A stretch of 64,000 bases of DNA from G963666935 sp963666935 (GTDB taxonomy: Bacteria; Bacillota; Clostridia; Christensenellales; CAG-138): contig OY762936.1 of the NCBI GenBank assembly GCA_963666935.1, positions 1,054,001-1,118,000 on the forward strand, given 5' to 3'. The notes below the pieces were generated by a model. The model had not been told where the DNA came from. It saw nothing but the letters and a program-made list of their open reading frames with translations, and searched no databases. Shown here piece by piece: positions 44,538 to 52,878 of this stretch (the first letter of the stretch is position 1; the number at the start of each line of letters is the position of its first letter). Position numbers and translations under genes: made by a program.

Positions 44538-45755
44538 ATGGCAAAAATTCAAATGAAAACCCCCCTTGTGGAGATGGACGGGGACGAAATGACTCGGATC
44601 ATCTGGAAGATGATCAAGGTCCATCTTCTGGAGCCCTATGTGGACCTTAAAACCGAATATTACGACCTCGGCCTGCCTCATCGTGATGAGACTAACGACC
44701 AGGTTACCGTAGATGCGGCGGAGGCTAATAAGAAGTACGGCGTGGGCGTCAAGTGCGCCACCATCACCCCCAACGCGCAAAGGGTGAAGGAGTATAACCT
44801 CAAGACCATGTACAAGAGCCCCAACGGTACCATCCGCGCCATTCTAGATGGAACCGTGTTTCGCGCGCCCATTACCCTCAACTGCATCAAGCCTAGCGTA
44901 AGGACGTGGGTAAACCCCATCACCATCGCGCGTCATGCCTACGGCGATATCTACAAGTGCACGGAATACCGCGTGCCGGTTGCGGGTAAGGCGGAGCTGC
45001 TATTTACGGATGAGGCGGGAAAAGAAACGTTCCGCCAAACGATCTTCGACTTTGAGGGCCCTGGCGTTCTCATGGGCATGTATAACAGGGATGATTCTAT
45101 TGAGAGCTTTGCTCGGGCGTGCTTTGACTATGCGCTCTCCACGAAGCAGGACCTCTGGTTTGCCACAAAAGATACCATTTCCAAGCAGTATGACCACACC
45201 TTCAAGGATATCTTCGAAGCGATCTTTGAAAGTGAATATAGCAAGAAATTCGAAAAGGCGGGAATCATTTATCTCTATACCCTCATTGATGACGCTGTGG
45301 CAAGGGTGATCCGTTCCGACGGCGGCTTTATCTGGGCCTGCAAAAACTACGATGGTGACGTCATGAGCGATATGGTCGCCACGGCCTTTGGCTCTCTGGC
45401 CATGATGACAAGTGTTCTGGTTTCTCCGGACGGGAAGTATGAGTATGAGGCCGCCCACGGAACTGTCACGAAGCATTATTATAAACACATGGAAGGCGCG
45501 GAGACCTCCACCAACTCTATGGCCACGCTGTTTGCCTGGACGGGCGCCCTTAAGAAGCGTGGTGAGCTGGATGGGCTTGCCGATCTGGCAGCGTTTGCGG
45601 ATAAGTTGGAAGCCGCATCGTTAAAGACCATTGAGGACGGATATATGACAAAAGATTTGGTTGGTCTGGCCGAACTAGATCAAAAGACTGTGCTCTCTAC
45701 CGAGCAGTTTATCCTTAAGGTCAGGGAATATCTGGACGTGGCCATGTCCGCCTGA
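44538..45755 (+). CDS. icd: NADP-dependent isocitrate dehydrogenase, type II
   Basis: 405 residues. Opens VEMDGDEMTRIIWKMIK, then YKSPNGTIRAILDGTVFR, the RHAYGDIYK motif, IDDAVARV, KNYDGDVMSD metal site and EAAHGTVTKHYYKH. This is the homodimeric, eukaryote-like class rather than the E. coli class. Converts isocitrate to 2-oxoglutarate for glutamate synthesis. ATG at 44538 after AAGGAG; the frame from 44448 is a read-in. No other TCA gene is adjacent. Confidence 0.95.
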   Translation: MAKIQMKTPLVEMDGDEMTRIIWKMIKVHLLEPYVDLKTEYYDLGLPHRDETNDQVTVDAAEANKKYGVGVKCATITPNAQRVKEYNLKTMYKSPNGTIRAILDGTVFRAPITLNCIKPSVRTWVNPITIARHAYGDIYKCTEYRVPVAGKAELLFTDEAGKETFRQTIFDFEGPGVLMGMYNRDDSIESFARACFDYALSTKQDLWFATKDTISKQYDHTFKDIFEAIFESEYSKKFEKAGIIYLYTLIDDAVARVIRSDGGFIWACKNYDGDVMSDMVATAFGSLAMMTSVLVSPDGKYEYEAAHGTVTKHYYKHMEGAETSTNSMATLFAWTGALKKRGELDGLADLAAFADKLEAASLKTIEDGYMTKDLVGLAELDQKTVLSTEQFILKVREYLDVAMSA

Positions 45756-45794
45756 CCTTAAAAAGGTAAGAGAACGAATGACGGGAGAAGAAGC

Positions 45795-46301
45795 ATGAGT
45801 TTATTTGAAACATGGAAAGCAATCGCGGAGCAGGAGCGATCGAAGGAGGAAGCCGAGCGGTTTTGGAATGCCTATTTTGATCTGGAAACGGGAAACTATA
45901 AGAAGATCCTTGAAAATCATACGCAAGTGTATGAGGGGCAGATCAGCGAACTTGCCGGGCAGTTCGGCATGGATGAAACTGAGTTTGCGGGTTTTTTGGA
46001 TGGGATTAACACCAGCCTCAAAGAAGCGTTGAATCTAGAGTCTCTCGAGGCCGAAAGCAGCGTACGTTTGGATGTGGATTTTGAAAAGCTGTATTTTAAT
46101 ATGTTGGATTGTAAGGCCGAGTGGCTGTATACGCTTCCCCAATGGGATGGTGTGTTGAGCGAAGCGCGGCGCAAGGAAATCGCCAAGGAGTTTCGGACAT
46201 CCAAGATATTTGTCAAGCCGCAGGAGGCTGGCCGCAACGATCCCTGCCCTTGCGGCAGCGGGAAGAAGTACAAAAAGTGCTGCGGAAAAGAACAATCGTG
46301 A
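45795..46301 (+). CDS. SEC-C-motif protein of unknown function
   Basis: 168 residues. The C-terminus is the zinc-binding SEC-C motif, NDPCPCGSGKKYKKCC, as on SecA. The rest is helical and acidic (FDLETGNYKKILENH), resembling small clostridial proteins of this type. Its partner is unknown. It starts 39 bases after icd and ends at a terminator. Confidence 0.85.
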   Translation: MSLFETWKAIAEQERSKEEAERFWNAYFDLETGNYKKILENHTQVYEGQISELAGQFGMDETEFAGFLDGINTSLKEALNLESLEAESSVRLDVDFEKLYFNMLDCKAEWLYTLPQWDGVLSEARRKEIAKEFRTSKIFVKPQEAGRNDPCPCGSGKKYKKCCGKEQS

Positions 46302-46309
46302 ACGAATAG

Positions 46310-46340
46310 AAAACGGCGGGCAAAGTGCTCGCCGTTTTTT
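46310..46340 (+). terminator. Terminator after the SEC-C gene
   Basis: Stem AAAACGGCG (46310-46318) with CGCCGTTTT (46330-46338), then further T. Confidence 0.85.
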
Positions 46341-46392
46341 GTAATATTAGTTATAATGTGTTAAAATGGTTGAAAATAGATGGAGGTAGATT

Positions 46393-48012
46393 GTGAAGAT
46401 CAAGTTTTGTGGTGCGGCCATGGCCGTTACCGGTTCGTGCTATCTGATCAACTTTGAGGGCGGGAACATCTTGGTGGATTGCGGAATGCGTCAGGGTGCT
46501 GATGCCAAGAGCGAGTACGGCGCAAGCGAGTTTGCGTTTGATCCTGCTTCCATCAATGCGGTACTTATTACCCATGCCCATATCGATCATACCGGCCTGA
46601 TTCCACTGTTGGTCAAGCGCGGCTATGCGGGGCCCATATTTGCTACGACCGCTACGGCGAGGCTGGGCACCATCATGCTTCCCGACAGCGCGCACATTCA
46701 GGAGCAGGACGCGGAGTACGAAACTCGAAAGAACCTTCGGGCGGGCAAGCCTCCTGCTGAACCTATGTATACCATGCAGGATGCGGAAAATGCGCTCAAA
46801 TATTTTAAACCGGTGCATTATCAGGAGACTGTGGATGTTTTCCCCGGCATAAAGGCTCGGTTTACGGATGTGGGGCACCTTTTGGGATCATCCGCCATTG
46901 AAATCTGGGTGGAGGAGAAGGGAAAGACCACGCATATAGCGTTTTCCGGCGATATCGGCCAGAAAGACCAGCCCATTCTCAATGATCCGCAAAGCGTACA
47001 AGGCGCGGACTATCTCATCATGGAAAGCACCTATGGTGATCGGGATCACCAAATCCGCACTGAGACGGAAAAAGAGATGCAGTTTGCCCAGCTGCTCAAA
47101 GAGGGAATCGCCCGGGGCGGGAACATCGTCATCCCATCGTTTGCCATTGGCAGGACACAGGAACTGCTCTATTACATTAAGCGCTTCTTGCGTAACGGTA
47201 CGGTGCCGGGGTTAGAGCGTGTTCCGGTGTATGTGGACAGCCCCTTGGGCATCAGGGCCACGCAAATCTACGCCAGCTGTGAGATGGAGTGTTATGATGA
47301 TGAAGCGAAGGCGGCTTCCAGAAGCGGGGATATGTTTGAATTCAGCACCCTGCGCATCGCCGAGACGGCGGACGAAAGTAAGCTGATCAATACACAGAAG
47401 GAAAGCCACATCGTTATCTCTTCCTCTGGCATGTGTGATGCGGGCAGGATCCGCCATCATTTGAAGCATAATCTGTATCGCGCAGATTCCACGGTGATTT
47501 TTGTGGGGTATCAGGCGATAGGTACTTTGGGAAGGCTTTTAGTGGACGGCGCGAAAAAGGTTAAGATGTTCGGCGAGCAAATCATGGTAAATGCCACCAT
47601 TGAGAGCATCGACGGGTTTTCCGGCCACGCGGATAAGTCTGGAATTCTGGAATGGCTTCAGGGCATTCCAAAAAAACCAGGCAAAATATTTCTTGTACAT
47701 GGCGAACGCAAGGTGATCAAATCCTTTGCTGTTACCATCCGGGGTCTGGGGTACGACGTGGTAACGCCCGAACCCTATGAGGAATTTGATCTTTTGACCG
47801 GCGGCATGCAGCTGCCGGAAACCGTGGGCAGCCCGGTGGTGCTCCGCGACAGGGCCCAGCAGCTCACCGATACGGTTGCAGAATTGCGGCGGCTCATGCA
47901 TATTCTTGTGGATGCATCTTCGGGGGATGCGAACCGCTTCATGCCGCTGGAGGCCGACATCAAGGCGCTGGCGGACGAGATGGAGGGCGTGCTTAATAAA
48001 AAACAGGGGTAA
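46393..48012 (+). CDS. Metallo-beta-lactamase/beta-CASP nuclease-like protein
   Basis: 539 residues, GTG start after TGGAGG. MBL motifs: THAHIDHTG (two-metal site), GHLLGSSAIEI, SGDIG; beta-CASP and RMMBL sections follow with MESTYGDR, PSFAIGRTQE, SSGMCDAGRIRHHL and SGHADK. This is the CPSF73-like group, which cuts RNA in archaea and eukaryotes and is usually called an exonuclease-like protein in bacteria. It is distinct from RNase J. Target unknown. galE follows directly. Confidence 0.88.
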   Translation: MKIKFCGAAMAVTGSCYLINFEGGNILVDCGMRQGADAKSEYGASEFAFDPASINAVLITHAHIDHTGLIPLLVKRGYAGPIFATTATARLGTIMLPDSAHIQEQDAEYETRKNLRAGKPPAEPMYTMQDAENALKYFKPVHYQETVDVFPGIKARFTDVGHLLGSSAIEIWVEEKGKTTHIAFSGDIGQKDQPILNDPQSVQGADYLIMESTYGDRDHQIRTETEKEMQFAQLLKEGIARGGNIVIPSFAIGRTQELLYYIKRFLRNGTVPGLERVPVYVDSPLGIRATQIYASCEMECYDDEAKAASRSGDMFEFSTLRIAETADESKLINTQKESHIVISSSGMCDAGRIRHHLKHNLYRADSTVIFVGYQAIGTLGRLLVDGAKKVKMFGEQIMVNATIESIDGFSGHADKSGILEWLQGIPKKPGKIFLVHGERKVIKSFAVTIRGLGYDVVTPEPYEEFDLLTGGMQLPETVGSPVVLRDRAQQLTDTVAELRRLMHILVDASSGDANRFMPLEADIKALADEMEGVLNKKQG

Positions 48013-48018
48013 ATGCGG

Positions 48019-49029
48019 ATGAAAGTGCTTGTAACCGGCGGAGCCGGATTTATTGGTTCTAATACTGCGGTGGAATTGATTGCCCAAGGCCACGAGGTCG
48101 TGGTGGTGGACAATTTTTCCAACAGCAGCCCGGAGGCGGTTCGAAGAATGGAACAAATCGCGGGCAGGCCCATTGTGTTCTACCGCGCCGACGTTCGGGA
48201 TGAGGCGGCGCTGGGAAGAATTTTTTGTGAGCACGCCATTGATTTAGTGATCCACTTTGCCGGATACAAAGCGGTGGGTGAATCTGTGCAGCAGCCTCTT
48301 AAGTACTACGACAACAATATCAATTCCACGATCTCTCTGTGTGCGGCCATGCTCAGGCACGGCGTGAAGAAGCTGGTGTTTTCCTCTTCCGCCACCGTCT
48401 ACGGCGCGGATCAACCTGTCCCATTGCATGAAGGCTGCCGGGTGGGGGGCTGCTCTAACCCTTATGGATACACAAAGTTCATTTGCGAGCAGATCATAGG
48501 CGACGTGGCGCGGGCCAATCCGGGCTTTTCCGTGGCGCTTTTGCGGTATTTTAATCCCGTGGGTGCCCACGAAAGCGGGATCATCGGAGAAAATCCCTCC
48601 GGGATTCCAAACAACCTGATGCCCTATATCTCCCAGGTGGCGGTGGGCAGGCGGGAAAAACTGTCGGTATTCGGCAATGACTATGATACGCAGGATGGTA
48701 CCGGCGTGCGGGATTACATCCACATCACCGACTTAGCCAAAGGACATACTGCGGCCATGGACTACCTGCGGGAGCACGCGGGCTGTTTTGTGTTCAATCT
48801 GGGAACGGGCCGGGGCTACAGCGTGCTGGAAGTGATCGCGGCCTTCGAGCGGGCCAGCGGGATGAAAATTCCATACGAGTTCGCACCTCGGCGGGAAGGC
48901 GACCTGCCCAAGTGTTACGCAGACACCTCCAAAAGCCAAAAAGAGCTGGACTGGTGTGCAAAGCTGGATTTGGACGCCATGTGCCGAGACGCCTGGCGCT
49001 TTCAGAAAATGAATCCCAACGGATATTGA
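48019..49029 (+). CDS. galE: UDP-glucose 4-epimerase
   Basis: Interconverts UDP-glucose and UDP-galactose. About 336 residues from ATG 48019 (ATG 48013 touches the preceding stop; AGGGG is better spaced for 48019). GGAGFIGSN NAD site, HFAGYKAVGES, SSSATVYG and the catalytic Tyr-Lys in NPYGYTKFICE. The end YADTSKSQKELDW is typical. It sits on the beta-CASP gene transcript. Confidence 0.94.
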   Translation: MKVLVTGGAGFIGSNTAVELIAQGHEVVVVDNFSNSSPEAVRRMEQIAGRPIVFYRADVRDEAALGRIFCEHAIDLVIHFAGYKAVGESVQQPLKYYDNNINSTISLCAAMLRHGVKKLVFSSSATVYGADQPVPLHEGCRVGGCSNPYGYTKFICEQIIGDVARANPGFSVALLRYFNPVGAHESGIIGENPSGIPNNLMPYISQVAVGRREKLSVFGNDYDTQDGTGVRDYIHITDLAKGHTAAMDYLREHAGCFVFNLGTGRGYSVLEVIAAFERASGMKIPYEFAPRREGDLPKCYADTSKSQKELDWCAKLDLDAMCRDAWRFQKMNPNGY

Positions 49030-49054
49030 ACAATATGGGATCCTGTGGTATACT
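49026..49054 (+). promoter_or_regulatory. pheST promoter
   Basis: TTGAAC (49026-49031), a 17-base spacer and TATACT (49049-49054). The -35 overlaps the galE stop codon. Confidence 0.65.
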
Positions 49055-49060
49055 AATATG

Positions 49061-49303
49061 CCATAGGCGATGACGGAGAAAAGTCGGGGGAAATGCCAAG
49101 AGAGGGCTGCGTTTGCTGCGAGCGGCCTGCATGGGAATCCGGCGCAAGTTCGCTCCTGAGCCGCATCGGGGAAGCCCAAACGGGTGTGTAGTCGGTGCCG
49201 GGTAAGCCCGATACAGCGGAAAAGGCTTCGTGATAGCGAAGCGAATTAGGGTGGTACCACGAGCGCGCCTTCGTCCCTGGACGAGGTGCGATTTATTTTA
49301 TTT
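49061..49303 (+). promoter_or_regulatory. T-box leader controlling pheST
   Basis: The T-box sequence AGGGTGGTACCACG is at 49248-49261. An 11-bp terminator stem with one bulge follows (49264-49275 with 49280-49290), then ATTTATTTTATTT. Stem I lies upstream with AGAGGG and CGGCCTGCATGGGAATCCG elements; the TTC at 49149-49151 is the likely specifier codon for tRNA-Phe. Uncharged tRNA-Phe would stabilise the antiterminator. Confidence 0.93.
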
Positions 49304-49316
49304 CGGAGGTTTTGGC

Positions 49317-50339
49317 ATGTTGGACGCATTGCAAAAAATCAGGCAGGAAACCATGGAACGCCTGGAAAACGCCCGGGAAGAGGCGGATCTTAACGCCGTA
49401 GGCGTCTCCGTATTCGGGAAAAACGGTTCTTTGACGGGAATTCTTCGGGGAATGGGCAAGCTGAGCCAGGAAGAACGCGCCCAAATCGGGCAGACCGCAA
49501 ACACGGTGAAAAAAGAGCTGGAAGAGGAAATGGCGAGGCGCCGGGCGGCACTGGCGGCAAAGATGCAGGAATTGCGCTTTGCGGCGGAAGCGCTGGATGT
49601 GACGGAACCGGGCAAATGCGCGCTGCCAAAAGGGCGCCTGCATCCCATGACCCGCACGTACCGGGAAATCCGGGACGCTCTGATCGGCATGGGCTTCACC
49701 ACCTACGAGGGCCCGGAAGTGGAATATGACGATTATAACTTCACTAAGCTGAACTTGCCCATGGATCATCCGGCCCGGGATATGCAGGATACCTTCTACG
49801 TTAGCGATCGCGTGGTGCTGCGCACCCATACCTCTCCGCTGGAGGCCCGTGCGCTTTTGAATCTGAAGCCGCCATTTCGGCTTATCATGCCGGGCCGGGT
49901 GTTCCGGGTGGATGAAGTGGATGCCAGCCACAGCCCCGTGTTTATGCAGATGGAGGGTTTTGTGGTGGATCGGAACATCAACTTGGCCGATTTAAAAGGC
50001 ACGCTGCTTACTTTTGTTCATGCCGTGTTCGGCGAGGATGTGAAAATGCGCTTCCGCCCCAGTTACTTCCCGTTCACGGAACCCTCCGCCGAGGTGGATA
50101 TATCCTGCACCGTCTGCGGCGGCAAAGGCTGCCGGCTGTGCAAGGGTACGGGATGGCTGGAGATTTTGGGCTGCGGCGTTACCAATCCCCATGAACTGGA
50201 AAACTGTGGGCTGGATCCCAATGAGTGGAACGCCATTGCCTTTGGCCTGGGCGTGGATCGCATGACCAGCCTGAAATACGGAATTACGGATATCCGTTTG
50301 GAATACGAGAACGACGCTCGCTTCCTGCGGCAATTTTAA
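49317..50339 (+). CDS. pheS: Phenylalanyl-tRNA synthetase alpha subunit
   Basis: 340 residues. N-terminal coiled coil, then class II catalytic motifs: HPMTRTYREIRD, EVDASHSPVFMQMEG, and FGLGVDRMTSLKYGI motif 3. ATG at 49317 with CGGAGG seven bases upstream, behind the T-box terminator. Partner of PheT in an alpha2-beta2 enzyme. A CTVCGGKGCRLCKG section in the middle is a cysteine-rich insert common in Bacillota. Confidence 0.97.
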   Translation: MLDALQKIRQETMERLENAREEADLNAVGVSVFGKNGSLTGILRGMGKLSQEERAQIGQTANTVKKELEEEMARRRAALAAKMQELRFAAEALDVTEPGKCALPKGRLHPMTRTYREIRDALIGMGFTTYEGPEVEYDDYNFTKLNLPMDHPARDMQDTFYVSDRVVLRTHTSPLEARALLNLKPPFRLIMPGRVFRVDEVDASHSPVFMQMEGFVVDRNINLADLKGTLLTFVHAVFGEDVKMRFRPSYFPFTEPSAEVDISCTVCGGKGCRLCKGTGWLEILGCGVTNPHELENCGLDPNEWNAIAFGLGVDRMTSLKYGITDIRLEYENDARFLRQF

Positions 50340-50355
50340 AGGGGGGCAATGAAAA

Positions 50356-52755
50356 ATGAAACTGCCGCTTAAATGGTTAAAGGAATATGTGGACTTCAAG
50401 GTAACGCCCAAGGAGTTCGTGGAACTCATGATGTGGCGCGGGTTCGAAATCGCGGACATCGAGGATGAATTGCCCGGCATCACCAATACCGTGGTGGGCC
50501 GCATCGTGTCCCTGACTAAGCACCCCGACGCGGACAAACTGCAGGTCTGCGCCATCGACGTGGGAAAAGATGAACTTATCACGGTAGTCACTGGCGCGAC
50601 CAACGTGTTTGAGGGCGCACTGGTGCCCGTGGCGCTGGAGGGAGCCACTTTGGCGGGCGGGATCGTCATCAAGCCTACCGTAATGCGGGGCGTCCACAGC
50701 TGCGGCATGCTCTGCTCCGGGGAGGAGCTGGGCATCACAGATGCGGACTATCCCGGCGCAGGCATACACGGCATCCTGATCCTGCAGGGCGAGCATCCTC
50801 TGGGCCGGCCTGTTCAGGAGGCCCTTGGCATGGACGATGTGGTGTTCAATATCGAACTGACGCCCAACCGGGCGGATTGCCAGAGCATTGTGGGCATCTG
50901 CCGTGAGGCGGCCGCCGCTCTGGGTCAGAAGTTTATTGAGCCGGAAATTAGGGAAATCAAGGGAGTTGGAAACGCTTCCGATTATGCCAAAGTGGATGTG
51001 TTGGATCCCGACCTCTGCCCCCGGTATATCGCCCGGGTGGTGACGAATATTAAAATCGAGCCCTCTCCGGCGTGGATGCAGAAAAAGCTCCGCAGTGTGG
51101 GGCTTCGGCCAATTAACAATATCGTGGATATCACCAATTACGTCATGGTGGAATATGGCCACCCTATGCACGCCTTCGACCTCTCCTGCGTGGCGGACGG
51201 GCACATTGTGGTGCGCCGGGCACACGAGGGGGAAAAGGTGGTGACGTTGGATAGCAAGGAGCGAATCACTACCCCAGAAATGCTGCTCATCGCGGATTCC
51301 CATAAGGGGGTTGGAATCGCCGGCGTCATGGGCGGGGAAAACTCCGAGATCACGGAGCAAACCAAGTCCGTGCTGTTCGAGGCCGCCGTGTTCAAGTCCA
51401 GCAGCATCCGCCGCACCACAAGGGAGCTTCGCCATGTAACGGACGCTGCAGCGCGCTTCATCAAGGGCGTAGAACCGGGTACTGCCAAAAAGGCCATCGA
51501 TCGGGCCATCGAGCTGGTGGACGCGCTCAAGGCGGGCAAAGTGGCGGGCACAACCATCGACGCGTGCAATGTGGACCTTCATGACCGCGTGATCCGGGTG
51601 GATTACGCTCATGTGAACCGGATTCTCAATACGGACATTCCGGCGCAGCGCATGGTAGAAATGCTTTCCACCATCAACATTCCCGCCGTGGTGGATGGGG
51701 ACGTGTTGGAAATCGCCGTTCCACACTACCGGGTGGATATTGAAAGCGGTATCGAGTCCGATTGGGATATCGCGGAGGAAATCGGCCGCATTTACGGTTA
51801 TTACAACATTGAGCCTACGCTGATGCGGGGCAACACTTTCCGCGGCAGGCTGGGTCAGGATACCAAAAACGAGGATCTCATTAAAGATACCGCGGTGGGC
51901 TTGGGATGCTATGAGATGTACAACTACAACTTCACAGGCCCGGCCGTGCTGGACGCCCTTCGAATTCCTGAGGGCGATGAAAAGCGTATGGCGGTCAGGC
52001 TGATTAATCCCTTTGGTGAAGATCAAAGTTTGATGCGCACCACGCTTCTTTCCGGTATGCTCAATTCTCTTGCCCTTAACTGCAGCCGGAAAACCGGCCA
52101 CGGCAGGTTCTTCGAGGTGGGGAATGTCCATATCGACAACAATGCCGACCTGCCAGAGGAACGCAAGTTGCTGGGCTTGATTTACAGCGGCGAAGGTGAG
52201 GATTTCTTCACCCTCAAGGGCGGCGTAGAAATGATGCTGGGTCAGCTCGGCATCGCTGCCGAATTTGTCTCTGGCGGCGGGGCGTATTTCCAGCCGGGCC
52301 AAAAGGCGCTGATCTTGGTAAACGGGAAGATCATCGGTGAAATGGGGGCCATCCATCCCGATACTCAGAAGGCCTTTGACGTCCCGCAAAAGGCGTACGT
52401 GGCAGAAATCAATATCGCTGGGATGTGCGCCCATATGGAAACGGCAAAAACCTATAAGCCCTTGCCCCGATATCCCGTGGTGCCAAGGGACATCGCCGTG
52501 GTGGTGGACGAGAGCGTCACTTGTGTGCAGGTGGCGAAGGTCATTATGGAAGCAGACGTCAGGGTAATCCTAGAAAATGTGGAGCTCTTCGACGTGTACC
52601 GCGGCGCGGGCATTCCCGAAGGCAAGAAGAGCATGGCCTATTCCTACACTCTACGGGCGGAGGATCGGACGCTGACAGACGAGGATATCACATTTGCTAT
52701 GAATGCGCTGATCAAGGCGCTCAAGGTTGGGCTGGATGCCGACCTGAGGGCATAA
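50356..52755 (+). CDS. pheT: Phenylalanyl-tRNA synthetase beta subunit
   Basis: 799 residues. An EMAP-like tRNA-binding domain (about 40-150), the B3/B4 editing domain (about 205-380), B5 (about 400-470), the catalytic-like core and the FDX-ACB domain at the end (about 705-799; PRYPVVPRDIAVVVDE). RBS AGGGGGG before the ATG, 16 bases after pheS. Confidence 0.97.
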   Translation: MKLPLKWLKEYVDFKVTPKEFVELMMWRGFEIADIEDELPGITNTVVGRIVSLTKHPDADKLQVCAIDVGKDELITVVTGATNVFEGALVPVALEGATLAGGIVIKPTVMRGVHSCGMLCSGEELGITDADYPGAGIHGILILQGEHPLGRPVQEALGMDDVVFNIELTPNRADCQSIVGICREAAAALGQKFIEPEIREIKGVGNASDYAKVDVLDPDLCPRYIARVVTNIKIEPSPAWMQKKLRSVGLRPINNIVDITNYVMVEYGHPMHAFDLSCVADGHIVVRRAHEGEKVVTLDSKERITTPEMLLIADSHKGVGIAGVMGGENSEITEQTKSVLFEAAVFKSSSIRRTTRELRHVTDAAARFIKGVEPGTAKKAIDRAIELVDALKAGKVAGTTIDACNVDLHDRVIRVDYAHVNRILNTDIPAQRMVEMLSTINIPAVVDGDVLEIAVPHYRVDIESGIESDWDIAEEIGRIYGYYNIEPTLMRGNTFRGRLGQDTKNEDLIKDTAVGLGCYEMYNYNFTGPAVLDALRIPEGDEKRMAVRLINPFGEDQSLMRTTLLSGMLNSLALNCSRKTGHGRFFEVGNVHIDNNADLPEERKLLGLIYSGEGEDFFTLKGGVEMMLGQLGIAAEFVSGGGAYFQPGQKALILVNGKIIGEMGAIHPDTQKAFDVPQKAYVAEINIAGMCAHMETAKTYKPLPRYPVVPRDIAVVVDESVTCVQVAKVIMEADVRVILENVELFDVYRGAGIPEGKKSMAYSYTLRAEDRTLTDEDITFAMNALIKALKVGLDADLRA

Positions 52756-52795
52756 GGGAAGGTTCGACTTCCTTGCCTTAAGTAAATATTCATTG

Positions 52796-52824
52796 AGGGC
52801 CGCCGAGGCGGCCCTTTTGTTTTG
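52796..52824 (+). terminator. Terminator after pheT
   Basis: Stem AGGGCCGC with GCGGCCCT around a small loop, then TTTTGTTTTG. Confidence 0.85.
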
Positions 52825-52878
52825 TCCATATCTATGGTAGAATAAGTATTGATTTATGATTGGTAGGTATACATACAT

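Noticed and set aside
50377..52434. 685-codon minus-strand frame opposite pheT
   Set aside because: A shadow of the GC-rich pheT codons; histidine-rich nonsense translation without family features.
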